From NCBI RefSeq assembly GCF_003217775.1, contig NZ_QJVJ01000002.1:496001-560000 (forward strand): DNA of 64,000 nucleotides. Direction: 5' to 3'. The translations under genes were made by a program, and so were the position numbers. Below are positions 34,259 to 41,838 of this stretch, in pieces. Source of the stretch: Paenibacillus flagellatus (GTDB lineage: Bacteria > Bacillota > Bacilli > Paenibacillales > NBRC-103111). Every line of letters begins with the position of its first letter. Positions within the stretch are counted from its first letter, which is position 1. The notes below the pieces were generated by a model. The model did no database searches, had not been told where the DNA came from, and saw only the letters and a list, made by a program, of their open reading frames with translations.

Positions 34259-35194
34259 CTACCCGAGCAAACGCAGGCCGAACACGCCGGCCAGCGCGCA
34301 CGCCATGCCGGCCATCTCCTTCAACGTCCACCGCTCCTTCAGAGCGAACCGGGCGTACAGCAGGACGAGCAGCACGTTCGTGGCGACGACGGCCGAGACG
34401 AGTCCGGTTACGCCGAGCTGGAACGCCGGCAGGATGAACATCATGCCGGAAATGTTGCTGATGCCGACGACGGCTCCCCAAGCGAGCGTCTTTGCGACCG
34501 GCCAAACGGGCGGTCGAGGAGGCGGCTCCGCTCGAGCCGGCTTCGATCGTACGGCGGATACCGCCGCTTCCAGCTTCGCGGCCGACCGTTCTCCCGCCGC
34601 GCGTTCGCGGGCCCGGCCGATGAACCACAGGACGCAGAACAAGACGGCGCCCGTCGCGTACATGACGAACAAGGTCGGCCATTTGTCGGCGTTCCACAGC
34701 ATCGCCTGCTTCGAGGCCAGATCGGTGATGCCGAACGTGACCATGGCGAGCAGCGCCCATTCGACGCCTCGCAAGCCTCTCCAAGACAGCTCGTTCGAGT
34801 AGCGGATCAGAACGATGCCCGCCACGATGACCGCGAACGACAGCGCCTGCCAGCCGTTCAGCTTCTCGCCCCAGCGAACGTACGATACGGCGACGACGAC
34901 GATCGGCGTAAGCGCGGTGAAAACGGCGACGAGCGACGCTTTGCCGACGGCGAACCCCCGGTACATCGACGCGTTGGAGACGAACGAGAAGAAGCCCATG
35001 ACGAGGCCGGTCCAGACGGCGGGACTCCACGATTGCCCGAGCGCGACGGCGGCCGCGGCCGCGACGACCGCGCCGGACAAGTAGACGCCGAGCAGCATCA
35101 GGTTGCGCTCGATCGGCCGGCGCGACGTCCATTGATACAAAATGCCCCTCAGCCCGAAGCATACGGCGGCCAAGGAAGCGTACGCGAGCCACAT
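34259..35194 (-). CDS. EamA/DMT-family transporter
   Basis: About 311 residues from ATG 35194 with AAGGAGA upstream; the longer start at 35239 lies in the promoter. Ten membrane helices in two EamA repeats ('WLAYASLAAVCFGLRGILYQ' opens the first; 'LAWGAVVGISNISGMMFILP' the second). A charged cytoplasmic loop (about 190-225) between the repeats is longer than usual. Members export metabolites or take up solutes by proton exchange; the substrate is unknown. Confidence 0.88.
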   Translation of the reverse strand: MWLAYASLAAVCFGLRGILYQWTSRRPIERNLMLLGVYLSGAVVAAAAAVALGQSWSPAVWTGLVMGFFSFVSNASMYRGFAVGKASLVAVFTALTPIVVVAVSYVRWGEKLNGWQALSFAVIVAGIVLIRYSNELSWRGLRGVEWALLAMVTFGITDLASKQAMLWNADKWPTLFVMYATGAVLFCVLWFIGRARERAAGERSAAKLEAAVSAVRSKPARAEPPPRPPVWPVAKTLAWGAVVGISNISGMMFILPAFQLGVTGLVSAVVATNVLLVLLYARFALKERWTLKEMAGMACALAGVFGLRLLG

Positions 35195-35237
35195 GAACAG
35201 CGTCTCCTTCCGCACGGGAGTTCCGAAAATTTCCCCC

Positions 35238-35267
35238 ACTATACGCGTTGAAACCGATTTCAGTCAA
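35238..35267 (-). promoter_or_regulatory. SigA promoter for the EamA gene
   Basis: On the minus strand TTGACT (35267-35262), an 18-nt spacer and TATAGT (35243-35238), 44 bp before the start codon. Confidence 0.75.
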
Positions 35268-35364
35268 CCGCTTTTTTCGAAACGAAAGACAAGGGGAGCC
35301 GGTTATTGTACAATAGCGGTAGTAAGCGGGGAGCGGAACGCTGTACCCGGATCGGAGGGACATC

Positions 35365-35646
35365 ATGGATGGGGAACGAAACAAAAGGCCGGTCAAACGG
35401 GAAATCACGTACCGGGTAGGCTGGAAGAAAGGAAAGCTGGAGATCGGGGAAAACGGCCGGGTAACCGGCGCGGAGTCGGGCGTCGTCTTTCTGGAGAAGG
35501 CGCTGTGGCTTCGTCTGCTCGACCGTTACGTCTGGAAGCGGGCGCCGTTCGTGCCCGAGCGCGCCTTGCCCGCGCTGCTTTGGACGCTGCCGGCGGTCAG
35601 CTTCGGCTTCGTCTGGTGGCTCGTATATATGCTGTCCAAACCGTAA
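35365..35646 (+). CDS. Small membrane protein of unknown function (93 residues)
   Basis: GGAGGG precedes the ATG by 5 nt. The N-terminal half is basic and beta-like ('EITYRVGWKKGKLEI'), and one hydrophobic helix lies near the C-terminus ('WTLPAVSFGFVWWLVYML'). No signal peptide; the N-terminus would be cytoplasmic. A TACAAT at 35309-35314 may be its -10 box. Family not recognised. The next plus-strand gene also encodes a membrane protein and may be cotranscribed. Confidence 0.65.
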   Translation: MDGERNKRPVKREITYRVGWKKGKLEIGENGRVTGAESGVVFLEKALWLRLLDRYVWKRAPFVPERALPALLWTLPAVSFGFVWWLVYMLSKP

Positions 35647-35740
35647 CGGGCCGGAAATTAAGAGATATGATGGAGCGGCTTGCGCCATACAATGATGGGG
35701 AAGCCTATCCATTTTCGATGATCGGAAGGAGAGACATACG

Positions 35741-36190
35741 ATGTATATCGCTTTAGCCGTCTTCGCCGGGCTGCTCGGCCTGTTCGTTACGGGAGCCGCG
35801 GTTTTCACCGCGTGGGCGTATTACGCCTCCCGCAAAAGCGGCGCCGCAGCCCCAGAAGGAGAGCCGAACCGGCCGGACGCCGCGGGCGGCCCCGAGGGAC
35901 CGCCCGCAAGCTGGTTTTTGCGCTGGACCGTAGCCGACTATGCCGCGTTGTTTTTGTTCGGCTTCGGCGTCGTCTTTTTGCTGGCCGACTTGACGGGGCT
36001 GTCCGCCGACCGGGAGCAGTACCAATACCCGCCTTATCATTACGCTTACCTGCTGTGCGGCTTCGTCTTCTCGTTCATGGGCATGCTGTTCACGATCGTC
36101 CGGCTGGCGATGGTGATCCGGCTAGCGGGCCGCGCGTCCTCGCCCGGACATCATGCGTACAAACCACACCAGGCTCAGCAGGCCGAATAG
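35741..36190 (+). CDS. Membrane protein of unknown function (149 residues)
   Basis: GGAAGGAGA lies 8 nt before the ATG. Three membrane helices: 'ALAVFAGLLGLFVTGAAV' (1-25), 'ADYAALFLFGFGVVFLLADL' (about 66-85) and 'YLLCGFVFSFMGMLFTIV' (about 103-122), with a Pro/Gly-rich loop between the first two. Family not recognised. Its last 69 bp overlap the 3' end of the convergent ykvI-like gene on the minus strand. Confidence 0.65.
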   Translation: MYIALAVFAGLLGLFVTGAAVFTAWAYYASRKSGAAAPEGEPNRPDAAGGPEGPPASWFLRWTVADYAALFLFGFGVVFLLADLTGLSADREQYQYPPYHYAYLLCGFVFSFMGMLFTIVRLAMVIRLAGRASSPGHHAYKPHQAQQAE

Positions 36191-37162
36191 CGGATACAGC
36201 GTGGAAAGCAGCTTGCTGAAGCCGATTTGTCCGATGGCGTACGTGCCGAGCAGGATGGCCGCGATGACCGGCTTCCCCGGCCATCCGGTCCGCTGGCGGA
36301 TTTGCAGCGTCAGCCCGTATACGTTCGCGATATAGGTCGTGAAAATTTCGCCGAAGATGACCCCGACGAACAGCAGCTGAAAAAATCCGCCCAGCCGCGC
36401 GATCAACCGGCTCATCGGAATTTCGAACTGGGCGACGCCCGGCATTTGCGAGGCGAGCGCGTAATGGCCGGCCAGCAGCATCGCGGTTACGAGCAAGCCG
36501 CCGAGTATGCCTCCGCGGACGATCGCGGCCCGGTCGCCGACCGAGGCGCCGAGCGGAACCAATACCGCCTGTGCCGTCGCCAAATTGTACGAAGCGTACA
36601 ATATCGGCGCCGTCCATACTTGCAGCGCCGGCCGGTCGGTCGAAAGCGTCAGCCAGTTGCCGGCGTTCGGGGTGCCGGCCGTCGTCATGACGACGAGTAC
36701 GCAGAACAGCGCCATCAACGGGACGACGACCGTATTGACCGCCACGATCGCCTGCAGCCCTTTCGCGATGACGATATAGGCGAAGGCGAGCATGATGAGC
36801 AGACCGGCCTGGTAGGACAGTTGGAAATGCTCGTTGAACAGCGAGCCGCCTCCGGCCAGCATGACCGTCGTAATGCCGAACAGCATGACGAGCGTGAACA
36901 GGCTGAACCATTCGCCCGCCCGCGGGCCGAACAGATGCTTGTTCAAATCTTCGTACGACGCCGCGCGGAGCGTCTGCGCCAGAAGCATCATCCGGGTGCC
37001 GAGCCAGACGAACAATAGACCGGCCGCCACGATCGTCGCCGAAGCCGCCGCTCCGTATTTCGTAAAAAATTGCAATATTTCTTGTCCGGTCGCGAATCCG
37101 GCGCCGACGATCGTGCCGACGTACGTAAACGCGATCTGAATCGTTTTCCCCCAAGACTTCAC
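36122..37162 (-). CDS. YkvI-family membrane protein
   Basis: About 346 residues from GTG 37162, with GGGGGG 7 nt upstream; the open frame further back is not coding. Ten or so membrane helices. The N-terminus has the transporter-like unwound-helix pattern 'AFTYVGTIVGAGFATGQEIL', typical of YkvI and of LeuT-fold amino acid carriers. Substrate unknown. The gene is monocistronic and overlaps the convergent plus-strand gene by 69 bp. Confidence 0.87.
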   Translation of the reverse strand: MKSWGKTIQIAFTYVGTIVGAGFATGQEILQFFTKYGAAASATIVAAGLLFVWLGTRMMLLAQTLRAASYEDLNKHLFGPRAGEWFSLFTLVMLFGITTVMLAGGGSLFNEHFQLSYQAGLLIMLAFAYIVIAKGLQAIVAVNTVVVPLMALFCVLVVMTTAGTPNAGNWLTLSTDRPALQVWTAPILYASYNLATAQAVLVPLGASVGDRAAIVRGGILGGLLVTAMLLAGHYALASQMPGVAQFEIPMSRLIARLGGFFQLLFVGVIFGEIFTTYIANVYGLTLQIRQRTGWPGKPVIAAILLGTYAIGQIGFSKLLSTLYPLFGLLSLVWFVRMMSGRGRAAR

Positions 37163-37289
37163 CCGGCGTCCCCCCTTGTACAAACCGCGTAATAGTACAA
37201 GGTATGTAAGCGGACGACCCGGCATGACACCGAAGGGCCGTGTCGACGCACCCTCCATGGGAGCCTATGGAGGAAACCGGCGAACCTAC

Positions 37290-37319
37290 GAAAAACCCTC
37301 TTCCGCATCGGAAGAGGGC
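37290..37319 (-). terminator. Terminator of the lipoprotein gene
   Basis: CCCTCTTCC and GGAAGAGGG make a 9-bp stem; on the minus strand the stem runs into TTTTTCG. It is 12 bp beyond the stop codon at 37331. Confidence 0.88.
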
Positions 37320-37330
37320 TTCGGCGATCG

Positions 37331-38056
37331 TCATTTCGCGTCGGCGAACAGCTTGATCGACTGGATCGTTTCGGTTTTCGGGTCGACGTCCAGCTTCAGG
37401 ATGGTGCCGCCGGCCTTGTAGTGCAGGGCGAAATTCGTATTCGTATCCGGCTTGCCGAGCGCCGTTTCCGCATCCTTCACCTTCTGGCCGAGCCGGAGTC
37501 CGTTCAGTCCCGGATTGACGTCCTTGGACGTAATTTCGATAAATTCCACGGTTTTGCCGGCATTGAAGCCGACCGCAAAGCCTTCGTATTCGACGACCGA
37601 AATCGGATCCCGTTCGTCTTCCATCACGTATTCGCTGACCGGTTCGCCGAACTTTTGCGTGACGCCCGATCTCGTGTCGGTCAGCCGAATCCCCATCAAG
37701 GCGGGCTTCTTCGCATTGTAGGACTCGATCTCGGACGTTCCCGGCTTGCTCGCCGGCGGCTTGGAGTCGGACGCGGTCTCGACTTTTTTGTCCGGCGGAA
37801 CGGGGTGCGCCTCTTTCGCCGGCGGCTTCGCGTCCGGGGGCGTTACCGTCTGAGCGGAGTTGTTCGAATCCGGAGCAAGTGCGGGCGGCTGGCTCAAGAG
37901 CGACTGCTCGGGCGTCGCCGTTCCCGGCAGGAGCGCGGAGTCGATCGGTTTCGCGGGAGGCGGTTCCACGGCGTGCTTCGACGTTTCACAGCCGGCCAAC
38001 AGGGCGCCGATCGTGGCGGCGGCGGCCCATAACCGGACGTTCCGGCTTATGGTCAT
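37331..38056 (-). CDS. Lipoprotein of unknown function
   Basis: 241 residues with AGGAAG upstream. The signal ends in the lipobox 'IGALLAGCET', so the protein is lipid-anchored outside. A Pro/Ala/Lys-rich linker (about 25-110) leads to a small domain of two similar halves, each starting Gly-(I/L)-R-L ('MGIRLTDTRSGVTQKFGEPV' and 'GLRLGQKVKDAETALGKPD'). This duplicated pattern recalls DUF4309-like lipoproteins, but I cannot assign it firmly. Own promoter and terminator. Confidence 0.8.
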   Translation of the reverse strand: MTISRNVRLWAAAATIGALLAGCETSKHAVEPPPAKPIDSALLPGTATPEQSLLSQPPALAPDSNNSAQTVTPPDAKPPAKEAHPVPPDKKVETASDSKPPASKPGTSEIESYNAKKPALMGIRLTDTRSGVTQKFGEPVSEYVMEDERDPISVVEYEGFAVGFNAGKTVEFIEITSKDVNPGLNGLRLGQKVKDAETALGKPDTNTNFALHYKAGGTILKLDVDPKTETIQSIKLFADAK

Positions 38057-38097
38057 GATCGATACTTCCTTTCGTCCGTCTCGAACGGAACAATATC

Positions 38098-38126
38098 ATG
38101 TTACGATTGCGGCCCGGTTTTGACAA
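38098..38126 (-). promoter_or_regulatory. SigA promoter for the lipoprotein gene
   Basis: On the minus strand TTGTCA (38126-38121), a 17-nt spacer and TAACAT (38103-38098), about 42 bp before the start codon. Confidence 0.65.
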
Positions 38127-38438
38127 AGCCCGTAAAGGGCGGAAAAACGGGGATTTTCCTGCGGAACGCCCCCTTTTCCTCTAGCCGTACGTCCGTTCGC
38201 CGCGGGTCGTTGCCTTTCTCGATCGTCCGAGAAGGCGGCGTCTGCGCTTACGAATGAAACTTTTCCTACATACTAAGACGATTCGGGGGCCGGAAAAGTT
38301 GCATATTCGGGAGCTTTTTTTGGAATTTTGTTTCCAGTCAAGATCGCGGGCCCGCTTTCGCCCCGCGAACGTCTTGAATGTACGATCCCCGATATGGTAC
38401 GGTAGATGGCAAAGACTTCAGGTTACGGAGGACAAGTT
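38127..38438. other. Leader region upstream of xpt, no gene
   Basis: About 310 bp. I looked for the purine riboswitch that precedes xpt in Bacillus subtilis (its conserved junction and TATA...GTTTCTACC pattern) and did not find it. TTGAAT at about 38372 followed by TATGGT-like sequence could be a weak promoter. No open frame with a ribosome site is present. Confidence 0.4.
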
Positions 38439-39008
38439 ATGGATATTTTGAAACAACGCATCCTGCAGCACGGCGTCGTGCTGTCCAATCAAACGCTTCA
38501 GCTGGACGCCCTCATCAACCATCAGGTCGATCCCGCGCTCATGATGGAGCTGGGGAAAGAGTTCGCCCGCCGGTTCCGGGAGGAGCGGATCACGAAGGTG
38601 CTGACCATCGAATCGTCCGGCATCGCGATCGCCTTCGCAACCGCGCTCGAGCTCGGAGTGCCGCTCGTCTTCGCCCGGCGCAAAAAAACGTTGACCACCG
38701 ACGGCGACGTCTGGTGCGAACGGGTTCCTTCCTTCACGAAAGGCATCGTCACCGACATCCTCGTGTCCAAGAGCGTATTGTCCGATCAAGACCGGGTGCT
38801 GCTCATCGACGACATTATCGCGAACGGGGATGCCGCGAGGGGGCTCGTCCGGATTTTGGAGCGGGCCGGTGCGGACTTGGCCGGCGTCGGCGTCCTCGTC
38901 GAGAAGAGCTTTCAAGCCGGAGCGCGCACGATTCGCGAGCAGGGCATCCGGTTCGAATCGATCGTGACCATCAAGTCGCTGGACAACGGAACCGTCGAAT
39001 TCGAGTGA
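38439..39008 (+). CDS. xpt: Xanthine phosphoribosyltransferase
   Basis: About 189 residues from ATG 38439 with CGGAGG 8 nt upstream. It converts xanthine and PRPP to XMP in purine salvage. The sequence matches Xpt throughout: 'HGVVLSNQTLQLDALINHQ', 'KVLTIESSGIAIA', 'FARRKKTLT' and the PRPP loop 'VLLIDDIIANGDAA'. Length is that of the family. No pbuX permease gene follows, unlike B. subtilis. Confidence 0.94.
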   Translation: MDILKQRILQHGVVLSNQTLQLDALINHQVDPALMMELGKEFARRFREERITKVLTIESSGIAIAFATALELGVPLVFARRKKTLTTDGDVWCERVPSFTKGIVTDILVSKSVLSDQDRVLLIDDIIANGDAARGLVRILERAGADLAGVGVLVEKSFQAGARTIREQGIRFESIVTIKSLDNGTVEFE

Positions 39009-39089
39009 CGGTAGAAGGAATTGGAGCCTTCCCACCTGCCGATTTTTCCGATATAATGTGTGATAAGGCATATGGGAGGGGGATACAAT

Positions 39090-39416
39090 ATGGGGAAAGA
39101 GCACCTGACAAGCGATTTCATGATGACGAAGCTGTCGGAAGCCAAAGTCCACTTCGAGCGGGCTCTGGACTGCAAGCATACCGAATTTGACGATCTATAT
39201 CCCTATATGATCGAGCATCCTCAATTTTTCTGGTACAAACGGTACGTGGCCTGGTCCGAGCTGCTCACGATCGTCAAGCTGTGCAACGAGCTTGACATCG
39301 AGTGGAAGTCGGCGTTTTCGCAACAGCAAGCGGATTACATCGAGCGTCGCGTCATGTCGAGCAAGGTTTTGGACGAATGGTTCGAGAAGAACGATTCCAA
39401 GGAACATGTCGGTTAA
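39090..39416 (+). CDS. Conserved-looking small helical protein, unknown
   Basis: About 108 residues from ATG 39090, with GGGAGGGGG about 7 nt upstream; a GTG at 39060 would extend it by ten residues but overlaps the ribosome site. No signal or membrane segment. It is Trp/Tyr-rich in the middle ('HPQFFWYKRYVAWSELL') and mostly helical. A TATAAT at 39051-39056 is likely its -10 box. Family not recognised. Confidence 0.7.
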   Translation: MGKEHLTSDFMMTKLSEAKVHFERALDCKHTEFDDLYPYMIEHPQFFWYKRYVAWSELLTIVKLCNELDIEWKSAFSQQQADYIERRVMSSKVLDEWFEKNDSKEHVG

Positions 39417-39448
39417 TTCCGTCCAACATAGCAAGAAGCGATTTTTCA

Positions 39449-39479
39449 AGGACCCGAATGTGCAAGCATGGGGTCCTTT
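39449..39479 (+). terminator. Terminator
   Basis: AAGGACCC and GGGTCCTT form an 8-bp stem with a 14-nt loop, then TCG. It is 33 bp beyond the preceding stop codon. Confidence 0.7.
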
Positions 39480-39527
39480 CGTCTGCATACGGCCCGGCAT
39501 CGGGTCGCAAACCGGGAGGGAATGGCG

Positions 39528-39740
39528 ATGATAACGGACGAACAGCTGGACGAATACCGCGTCGCCGGCATCAAGGTGCGGGTCGTCCGCGATGCGGATC
39601 CCGCCAACGACGTGCGGGGTATCGTCGTCGCTTGGGACGACGAATCGGTTCTCATTCGGAGGCCGAACCGGAGAGTGGTCAAGCTCGACCGCGGCTATTT
39701 CATGCAGCCGGCCGAAGAGAAGCGGCCGGAAACGTTGTAG
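39528..39740 (+). CDS. Small protein of unknown function (70 residues)
   Basis: ATG 39528 has GGGAGGG 7 nt upstream. The product starts 'MITDEQLDEYRVAGIKVRVV' and continues with beta strands 'VRGIVVAWDDESVLIRR' and 'RRVVKLDRGYFMQP', an SH3/KOW-like small barrel by pattern only. No signal peptide. It sits between a terminator and cbiZ. Confidence 0.65.
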   Translation: MITDEQLDEYRVAGIKVRVVRDADPANDVRGIVVAWDDESVLIRRPNRRVVKLDRGYFMQPAEEKRPETL

Positions 39741-39798
39741 CCTTCGCCAGTAACGGCCGGACGGCCGCATGCGAAACGGCGAGAGGGGCGTTGTCGGA

Positions 39799-40503
39799 AT
39801 GAAACGGAGAACGGCCCCGGCATCGGGGGTAAGCGCCGCGAAAACAAAAGCGGGGGACGGCGGCCATTTGACCGTCAAGGCGGAATTCCCGCTGTACGCG
39901 CTCAATTCGTCCGTATGGGGCGGCGGGTTTCGATCCGTCCGGACGATCGTCAACCGTCAAGTGGCGAAATCGTACATGTGCGACGATCCGGAAGCCGAGA
40001 TGGAGACGTACTTGCGGCGTCACGGCTTCGTGCCGGACGATACGGCGGCGATGCTGACGGCGGCATTCGTGGAGGAAGCGGGAGAATGCCATCTCGAGCG
40101 GGACGGGCTGATCGTCTCGGCCTGGGTGACGGCGGGGCTCGGCAACACGGCGCGAGCCGGGACGACGGAAGGCGCGGACCGGCTGTACCCGGGGACGATC
40201 AATACGATCGTCGTCGTCGACGGCCGAATGACGGAGGCGGCTCTCGTCAACGCGGTCATCACGGCGACCGAGGCGAAGACGGCGGCGCTGCAGGATTTGC
40301 GCGTCACCGCCGGTAGCGGAACGTCGACGGCTACGGGGACGACGACGGACGCCGTCGTGATCGCGTCGACCGGCCGCGGGGAGCGGTACCGGTACGCGGG
40401 CACGGCGACGACGGTCGGCTTCTTGATCGGCGCGTCGGTATACGAAGCGACAGCGGCCGCTTGCCGCGCGTATCGTGCGTATCGGGCGGGAAGCCCCGGA
40501 TAA
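39799..40503 (+). CDS. cbiZ: Adenosylcobinamide amidohydrolase
   Basis: About 234 residues from ATG 39799 (GAGAGGGG about 10 nt upstream); ATG 39769 is an alternative. CbiZ motifs are clear: 'ALNSSVWGGGF', 'VTAGLGNTARAG', 'YPGTINTIVVVDG', 'EAKTAALQDL' and 'TGTTTDAVVIA'. The enzyme hydrolyses adenosylcobinamide to adenosylcobyric acid, allowing salvage of foreign corrinoids. No cobalamin riboswitch, BtuFCD importer or cob genes are near, which is unusual for cbiZ. Confidence 0.9.
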   Translation: MKRRTAPASGVSAAKTKAGDGGHLTVKAEFPLYALNSSVWGGGFRSVRTIVNRQVAKSYMCDDPEAEMETYLRRHGFVPDDTAAMLTAAFVEEAGECHLERDGLIVSAWVTAGLGNTARAGTTEGADRLYPGTINTIVVVDGRMTEAALVNAVITATEAKTAALQDLRVTAGSGTSTATGTTTDAVVIASTGRGERYRYAGTATTVGFLIGASVYEATAAACRAYRAYRAGSPG

Positions 40504-40517
40504 ATGAAATTGACCCG

Positions 40518-40547
40518 TTGACTATTGTCCCCCGTCTATGCTATATT
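40518..40547 (+). promoter_or_regulatory. SigA promoter for tRNA-Leu
   Basis: TTGACT (40518-40523), an 18-nt spacer and TATATT (40542-40547), 30 bp before the tRNA. Confidence 0.75.
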
Positions 40548-40577
40548 AAATCTTGTCGTCACCGACGACAATCATAC

Positions 40578-40661
40578 GCGGTCGTGGCGGAATTGGCAGA
40601 CGCGCTAGATTCAGGTTCTAGTGGTGTAACAGCCGTGGAGGTTCGAGTCCTCTCGACCGCA
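40578..40661 (+). tRNA. tRNA-Leu (anticodon CAG)
   Basis: A class II tRNA of 84 nt. The acceptor arms GCGGTCG and CGACCGC pair; the anticodon stem CTAGA/TCTAG encloses loop TTCAGGT, giving CAG, which reads CUG. A long variable arm (TGGTGTAACAGCC) and a T-arm with GGTTCGAGTCC follow. The CCA end is not encoded. Confidence 0.96.
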
Positions 40662-40666
40662 TATTC

Positions 40667-40699
40667 AAAAACCCTTGTCCTACAAGGGTTTTTGTTTTT
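40667..40699 (+). terminator. Terminator of tRNA-Leu
   Basis: AAACCCTTGT and ACAAGGGTTT with a 3-nt loop, followed by TTGTTTTT. Confidence 0.88.
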
Positions 40700-40701
40700 G
40701 T

Positions 40702-40778
40702 ATGCATTTTTTTAGCAAATCCGCCAAGCAGGTTGGGGACAAAATGGGGACGTATTGCAATCGTCGAGCGCCCCCGAT
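40702..40778 (+). pseudogene. Possible remnant of a tyrosine integrase C-terminus
   Basis: Directly after the tRNA terminator a short frame reads 'SKSAKQVGDKMGTYCNRR'. The V-G-D-K-M-G-T pattern is how many Firmicute phage or ICE integrases end, and such genes sit next to the tRNA they target. Only about 25 codons remain and there is no ribosome site, so this would be a scar of a lost or rearranged element. Based on pattern memory only. Confidence 0.35.
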
Positions 40779-41330
40779 TCATGTTCCCTCTCCCGCCTGT
40801 TTGCGAACCCAATAGTCCACGAAAGCTTTGGCCGCCGTACCCAAGACGATGTAAAAGAGAAAGGAGTACGAATAGTTCCATTCATCGTATTCCACCGCCT
40901 TCACCCATACCGAAAACGGCTCCCCGACATAGGCGAACAGGAGCGCTTGACCGACCAAGGCGAGCAAAAACGGTTTCCACGATCGAACATATTGATAGAT
41001 CAGCATTTGCGCAACGGGGACCGGGGAAAAGTCGAAAGGCATCGCGATCAAGCTGTAAGGCACGAATTTGACGGGATAGGACCACAGTCCGGCTTCGGCC
41101 CCCAAATCGTCCAGGAAGGCGGTTACGATCAGGACGAATAGCCCGAAGAACCAGACGGAAAGCGATCTTTTGCGGTCGAGCAGCAAGAAAAACAAAACCC
41201 AGGGAACAACGACGACCCCCAATTCGAACCACCAGGGCCATGTGAACAAATCCTGCTCTTTCCACGAATAAAACGACATATGCGCAAGATGCCTTTGGAC
41301 TAAAAGGAGCCCCACATACATAGCTGTCAC
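40779..41330 (-). CDS. CBO0543-family membrane protein
   Basis: 183 residues from GTG 41330; the ribosome site is weak and nearby ATG codons are alternatives. About five membrane helices and many aromatic residues ('WPWWFELGVVVVPWVLFFLL', 'AVEYDEWNYSYSFLFYIVLG') match the CBO0543 family of short integral membrane proteins known from spore formers. Function unknown. It is more A/T-rich than the genes before the tRNA. Confidence 0.78.
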   Translation of the reverse strand: MTAMYVGLLLVQRHLAHMSFYSWKEQDLFTWPWWFELGVVVVPWVLFFLLLDRKRSLSVWFFGLFVLIVTAFLDDLGAEAGLWSYPVKFVPYSLIAMPFDFSPVPVAQMLIYQYVRSWKPFLLALVGQALLFAYVGEPFSVWVKAVEYDEWNYSYSFLFYIVLGTAAKAFVDYWVRKQAGEGT

Positions 41331-41527
41331 CCGGTTTCGCTGTTTGTCGGCGTTCTTGGAACGTAGTATGTTCCCGAAAGCCGGGGATCAATCGGGATCG
41401 CCGGAGGAAAGCTGCCTGAGCCGCGCTCCGGCGGGTCGAACCGGTTGCCGGCAAAGCGTCCGGCCCGAAGGCGCCGTCGATTCGCGCGATGCGAACGGCA
41501 GCGCCGTTTGCCGGAATGGCGTTATGG

Positions 41528-41647
41528 TTACCGCTTCACGCAGACGATTTTGGGGCAATATTGAACCATGCCGTCCCATGTCCCCCACATGCACCCGCGG
41601 CATTTTTGCGGTTGTCTCGGCCGCACCTCAATGGGCAATTTATTCAT
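41528..41647 (-). CDS. 39-residue Cys-rich peptide, unknown
   Basis: ATG 41647 is preceded by a strong GAGGGGGG 6 nt upstream. The product starts 'MNKLPIEVRPRQPQKC' and contains four Cys in two pairs (C-x2-C, then C-x4-C: 'CRGCMWG' and 'YCPKIVC'). The spacing could hold a zinc ion or form two disulfides. No signal peptide is visible, so zinc binding in the cytoplasm is more likely. A longer open frame upstream has no start signal. Confidence 0.65.
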   Translation of the reverse strand: MNKLPIEVRPRQPQKCRGCMWGTWDGMVQYCPKIVCVKR

Positions 41648-41838
41648 TTCGTTTCCCCCCTCAAGCGACAATTGTGATTTTGGCGACTCATCCATATTTC
41701 CCATTATATTGAAAATGTATGAATGGATTTTTGTTTCCTCAGCCGATGGTTTCCGCGGCACGTTTTGCCGAAAGCGCGGATATTCGATTCCGACATGGAG
41801 CAACTTACCGATAAAGATTATAAGGAGGATTGCATTTG

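Noticed and set aside
29585-35408. Very long minus-strand open frames opposite yhaO/yhaN (up to 1114 codons)
   Set aside because: They are Arg/Ala/Ser/Pro-rich shadows produced by high third-position GC in the plus-strand genes; no ribosome sites or recognisable domains.
38127-38438. Purine riboswitch upstream of xpt
   Set aside because: The conserved junction and loop sequences are absent; only a generic leader is present.
40618-40881. 87-codon minus-strand frame over the tRNA
   Set aside because: It reads through the tRNA and terminator; the protein has the well-known false 'RSRGLEPP' sequence of antisense tRNA frames.
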